Assembly: GCF_029227915.1 (NCBI RefSeq)
Contig: NC_079881.1
Location: 13,923,501-13,987,500, forward strand
DNA from: Hydractinia symbiolongicarpus
Lineage: Eukaryota > Cnidaria > Hydrozoa > Anthoathecata > Hydractiniidae
DNA length: 64,000 nt
Reading direction: 5' to 3'
Made by a program: the position numbers and the translations under genes. The notes under the pieces are model-generated. The model was not told the DNA's origin. It saw only the letters and a list, made by a program, of their open reading frames with translations, and ran no database searches. Below, in pieces: positions 60,001 through 64,000 of the stretch. Position 1 is the first letter of the stretch; each line of letters starts with the position of its first letter.

Positions 60001-63000
60001 GGTAAATAGGTTACGTTTTCTACCTCAAAGACAAGTCATATTATAAAACCGCGCGTGATGTTTGAAGGGCTGCCAAAGGTTATTTTATATTTTTTAATAA
60101 ATTTGCAACAAGAAAACCTAAAATTTTTGTAAAAGTGTTGCGATTAAAAAAAAAATGAGTAAGCTAAAGTTAAGATAGTAGGAATCGTAACCTACGTCGT
60201 GGTAAGTAGAACTAGGGCGTGGTATGGGAAAATATTGATTATATGGGTAAAGATCATCCTACCACGCACCAAAATAGCCCCCTAATTAGTTACCACCATT
60301 CGCCATTATCCAGTTTTTAATGATTTTTTAAAAAAAAAATTCGAGTGCAATCACATACATAACATACCCCTTATCTTTTTAAAAGTAGGTCTTTTTTGCG
60401 ATTTTGGGGGCTTCATGTTTGCACTGTCACTGTGTAAACGTACTGTGTCAAAAAATCTTAAAATTACACATGAACATTCTGCTAACATACACTGGCATTC
60501 GTACCAAAGGATTTGACGTGTAGTCACTTCAATTAGGATTTCTGGACCTGTCTGTTAGAGGTACCCTCGAAAATTTAACACGTAGTTAACGTAACCTTTT
60601 CAAGATATGCACAACAACAACAAAACTTTCTTAAATTTTGATTATTCTTCATCAAATCATGTGGTTAAATACTTTTTAAGTTTAAAATTGTGTATATATA
60701 ATTGCTTTTTGATATTGCTACTCTGTTTCTAGTCGGATGTATTCTTAATATTCTATCGATGAGTTACGTTATCGACCTGAGTATAAAAATTGCGCATATT
60801 AACCCTTTTTGTGTCTATGAAGGTATATGAAAGAGAATCTCTTTATTAGCCCATGTAAAATAAATATATGTGCTAAGAATTAACGTAGTATTATCTCTTT
60901 CATCTTGGTGTTGCTGTCTTACGATCTATCACAGCATGGAAGTGGAAAGGTCGCAGACTTTTCCTACGGCGCGGAATCGGAAAAACGATCTTAGTGCACT
61001 CTAGTTTTCGTATTGTCTTTGTAAGAAACAAAACGGTGATAGACATAACAAGAGGTTATTATGTGAAAGGTGTTTCTATTAATTTTTTGATTGTGTGTCG
61101 TCAACCAAAGTTGAGGCTAGTATATTGAGGGAAGGGGGATGCGGTAGTGCATTACCGCTAGGAGGTGGGTGTTGTTGGGCAAAACATTTTCCTAAACAAA
61201 ATTTATCGTGTGTTGGCTTATATTTTATAACGTTTGTAGGAATAATTTCTAAATAACACAAGACAAACAACATTTATGCATTAGACGATGACTGTCAGCA
61301 ATATTTTATGCTGACGTCAGCTTTTTTAATCAATATTCCAGTTTTCAAAGAATTTTTTACATATAATTTCGTTGTCATTTATAACTTTTAGCACTTCTTT
61401 TCACATCTTCCTGACAAACACAAAAAACAACTACTTTTTGGTAAACGTTGGTATTTCGCGCTGGGTGAAATCGTTAAAATCCATCGTGAATAATGTACAA
61501 GTACGAGTAATACAAGTAAAGTTTATAACAACAGCGTCAGTGTGAGATCATTGCACGAAGACGATCACTTTTATTGTAATCGCCTCCTACTCCAGCATAA
61601 AAACCACCGTACTCTGTAATAGCCAAACTAGAGGTTCTTATCGCTTTTTTCGGTTGGGAAAACCTTTGAGATTGCTACGCAATGACGACGTATACAATTT
61701 CCAACATAATTTCCTATTTAACAATGTTTAGACAGAATAATAAATATTGACTATTGTTGATTGTTGCGTCATCCTTTATCTCCAAGATTTGTTTTGGGAG
61801 AAGAAGAAGAATCTTAATAACGCTAGTTAAATTTGTGCTTTGATGTCTGCTTTGTCTTGCTGTCTATATATAAAAGCCAAATCATAATATCGCAAGTATA
61901 ATTGTTAGTGGTCAAAACTGCTATTGTATTACACACAGTTTTTATAATAACGTGCTGTTCAAGTTATAATACGGATGCGTTATTTACAGACTCGAACATG
62001 TTAAAAAAATAGTAGCGTGACCTAACAATAGTGCTGCGCCATTAACCGGGACATTATTTTACCTTCTTGGCACACGCTGCAATAAATGACCATTGTTACT
62101 ATTCTCGACTTTCCCTCACTTTTATGACAGTATGTTGCGTATTTATTTGAAAGGATATTTTTGTTTTTATTCCAATTTGTTTTAAACAGATGAGGACACT
62201 CCCGCTCTTTACTGCAGGGTACTTTACAGAATACTGTTGCAAAATTAAATAGACCGTTCCTGGAGTTTAGCTGATACTTTTCGTTATAATTTCGTGATTT
62301 CTAACCGACTTATTAAGTACTAAATTTAGCTAGATGTGGCACCTTTTCCGGTTAGGAACCCCATTTAATATTTGTCCCCTACGGTAGTATAACATTTATA
62401 CTTCTTTTTTCAAAACGCCCATTTCCCCTTAACGAGCATCAAGGGCGCTTAATCGTGCATTTATTGACTGTTTTTAGTTACTTATTCAAAAAATTCACGA
62501 GTTACGTGGCATCACCTAGGCACATGGCAGTTCTCCCTAACGGCGACTCATAACACTCATAACGATAAAGGCAATGTAATAAGGATTCACAAGGTACACG
62601 TTTTTTGTTATAAGCAAACGATGTTAGGGTGAATGATGAATAATGTAGCAAATTACGGAAATTTTGTTCATTGTTTTTGCATAACTAAATATATATGTAG
62701 AAAAATAACATACATAAAAATGTCAAGTGATGCACATAAAACATAACTTGTATACTGCAAAACGATATAACTATTTTTAACAAATGGTACTTATTTTAAT
62801 CCATACTCTTGTCTCAGCACCGTTAAGAATTAAAACGTGCGCTACAGATCTTTTTTTTAACGAACCATAAGAATTCAAAGAAAATGAAAACATTCTCGAT
62901 ACATACAATGAGGAGCGTTTAATAGTGGGAAAAATAATTAAAAGTGTGCGAAACTACACCAAATTATAGTTTAATGTTTCGTACAGTAAAGGTAGAAATA

Positions 63001-63040
63001 AAACAGTTTAGAGACACTTTCTTCTGGAACTTTTTCTGTA
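60001..63040. other. Gene-free intergenic sequence
   Basis: About 3 kb with no convincing exon on either strand and base composition less AT-rich than the satellite. A loose inverted pairing of GGCGTGGTA (near 60,217) with TACCACGC (near 60,261) was seen. The minus-strand open frame 61,079-61,273 is low-complexity (PPPSGNALPHPPS) and unsupported. Part of it may be the 3' untranslated region of the minus-strand gene that ends at 63,041. Confidence 0.5.
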
Positions 63041-64000
63041 CTACAAGCGCTCATATTTAAGCCTTGTTTGTATTTGCGACATGTCAAAGTTTTGTAGTAC
63101 ACGTTTTCCAACAGAGCTTGATTCGAGTGCACGTTTTACTCTATTGATGGATATTGGTCCAGAACGAATGATCTCGGCACACTTTTCGACAATGATGTTA
63201 GCTTCAACATTCGAGAAAATTTTTTCCTTCCCAGAAACTGTATTTTCATAATCATCATCTTCACTTTCTTCGTCAACATCTTCGTTTTCACCATGATGCT
63301 TATCTACTATATCAAAAACAAAATTGTGTTTTCGCAACAAGAGCACACCACACACTATTAAGCCTTAACTAAAGAAATATTGGATCGGGCTGCTTTAAGT
63401 GCATAAACTTTCTCAACAGAAATATTCGCGAATTGTAAATTTCACAAAAAAATTGCATTTCGCGAGTTTCTGCCTGTGAAAGCTTCAGCGCTTTTTTCAA
63501 AATCAATTAAGCTAGCAAGTAGCACAACACAAACATACCTCCTTTTGACACAGATTGTTTGTATTCAGTTGCAATAGAAGAGCATGAGTTGTCAACAGCA
63601 TCATTACCATCTATTAAAAGATAGGAAATGAATTCTTTTAAATTTAATAAAAAAACAGGCACAATTTTCATGAAAATCTTTATATTTATACTAACGTAAA
63701 ACAAATAAAAGTCACCAATACAACATATAAGAAGAAAAATGCGATAGTTTTAACCTACCTTTCTCCTCTTCCGTGACTCCATAGCGCCAGTAGCTTCTCA
63801 ATTTATCTAAAATCTGCCTATCAGACAAATGAATAAGATGGATAAACTTTTCACGTAGATTACGTACATCGCCAATTCTGACAGATTTCGCAGTCAAAAA
63901 CTGCTTAAATAGAGTCTCCAACTCCCCGACTTCGGCATCAGTCCACGTTTTCTTTTTTTCGTAAATATTTGTTTTGCCACGTTTGTTGAAAGTTTCCTCC
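63041..64000 (-). CDS. 3' end of a spliced host-like gene, SANT/Myb-like (partial)
   Basis: Three exons read leftwards. The first is open at the window edge and ends at 63,759 (GAGAAAG|GTAGGT). The second is 63,610-63,539 (donor GTATGT). The last runs from 63,306 to TAG at 63,041-63,043. All junctions are in phase 1 with clean GT-AG sites. The first exon encodes KKTWTDAEVGELETLFKQFL and LSDRQILDKLRSYWRYG, a SANT/Myb-like pattern with the typical WT-x(2)-E start. The last exon has an acidic region (EDVDEESEDDDYEN) and a second helical unit (SINRVKRALESSSVGKRVLQ). It could be a host transcription-factor-like gene or a domesticated or transposon-derived DNA-binding protein. No damage is visible, unlike everything to its left. 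Confidence 0.6.

Noticed and set aside
59702-60005. Open frames of about 100 codons (SILSIL / SYLSYL repeats)
   Set aside because: These are translations of the TATC-type microsatellite, open in more than one frame because the repeat lacks stops.
60200-60300. Possible MITE with inverted GGCGTGGTA / TACCACGC motifs
   Set aside because: The pairing is too short and loose, with no target-site duplication seen; it could be chance.
61079-61273. Minus-strand open frame of 64 codons with HPPPSGNALPHPPS
   Set aside because: Short, low-complexity, no start in good context, and no family recognised.

Overview
The window looks like an animal (metazoan) nuclear genome, most likely a cnidarian. The genes are spliced with ordinary GT-AG introns, a 32-kb satellite array is present, and a decayed Maverick/Polinton carries a set of small accessory proteins that I recall from coral and anemone Polintons. 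The cnidarian assignment rests on memory and inference, since no search could be run. Almost all recognisable coding sequence belongs to mobile elements. The only candidate host gene is the 3' end of a SANT/Myb-like gene at the right edge.

Layout. (1) 1-31,868: AT-rich satellite of about 100-bp monomers with higher-order repeats. The clearest is a 2,737-bp unit repeated head to tail between 18,241 and 28,980; the left half has longer, more rearranged units. (2) 31,870-43,160: a nested, partly palindromic cluster of at least four partial copies of one DNA transposon family. The family carries a multi-exon DDE integrase of the rva_4 'integrase core' type and, downstream on the same strand, a multi-exon gene ending in a RING-like domain. 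A terminal motif beginning AATCCGTGACC marks several copy ends. A 49-bp sliver of satellite in the opposite orientation lies between two copies. (3) 43,161-59,769: a Polinton/Maverick relic lacking both termini. (4) 59,776-60,000: a compound TATC-type microsatellite. (5) 60,001-63,040: no recognisable genes. (6) 63,041-64,000: three 3' exons of a minus-strand gene.

The Polinton is organised as alternating blocks of genes: plus (43.2-44.0 kb), minus (44.0-45.3), plus (45.3-46.4), minus (46.4-50.7), plus (50.8-53.9), minus (54.0-59.8). Recognisable parts are a protein-primed type B DNA polymerase, a retroviral-type integrase, an A32-like packaging ATPase, a major-capsid-like protein, a BRO-N-like protein joined to a nuclease-like domain, and about ten small conserved proteins of unknown function, several with membrane segments or coiled coils. 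Each of the three convergent junctions holds a perfect or near-perfect palindrome, suggesting dedicated transcript-end signals. The two divergent junctions are very short (16 and 73 bp). Nearly every long gene carries frameshifts or stops, and one gene is split by a 2.9-kb insertion, so the element is dead.

Gene boundaries in the decayed elements are approximate. Family assignments come from motif recognition alone.
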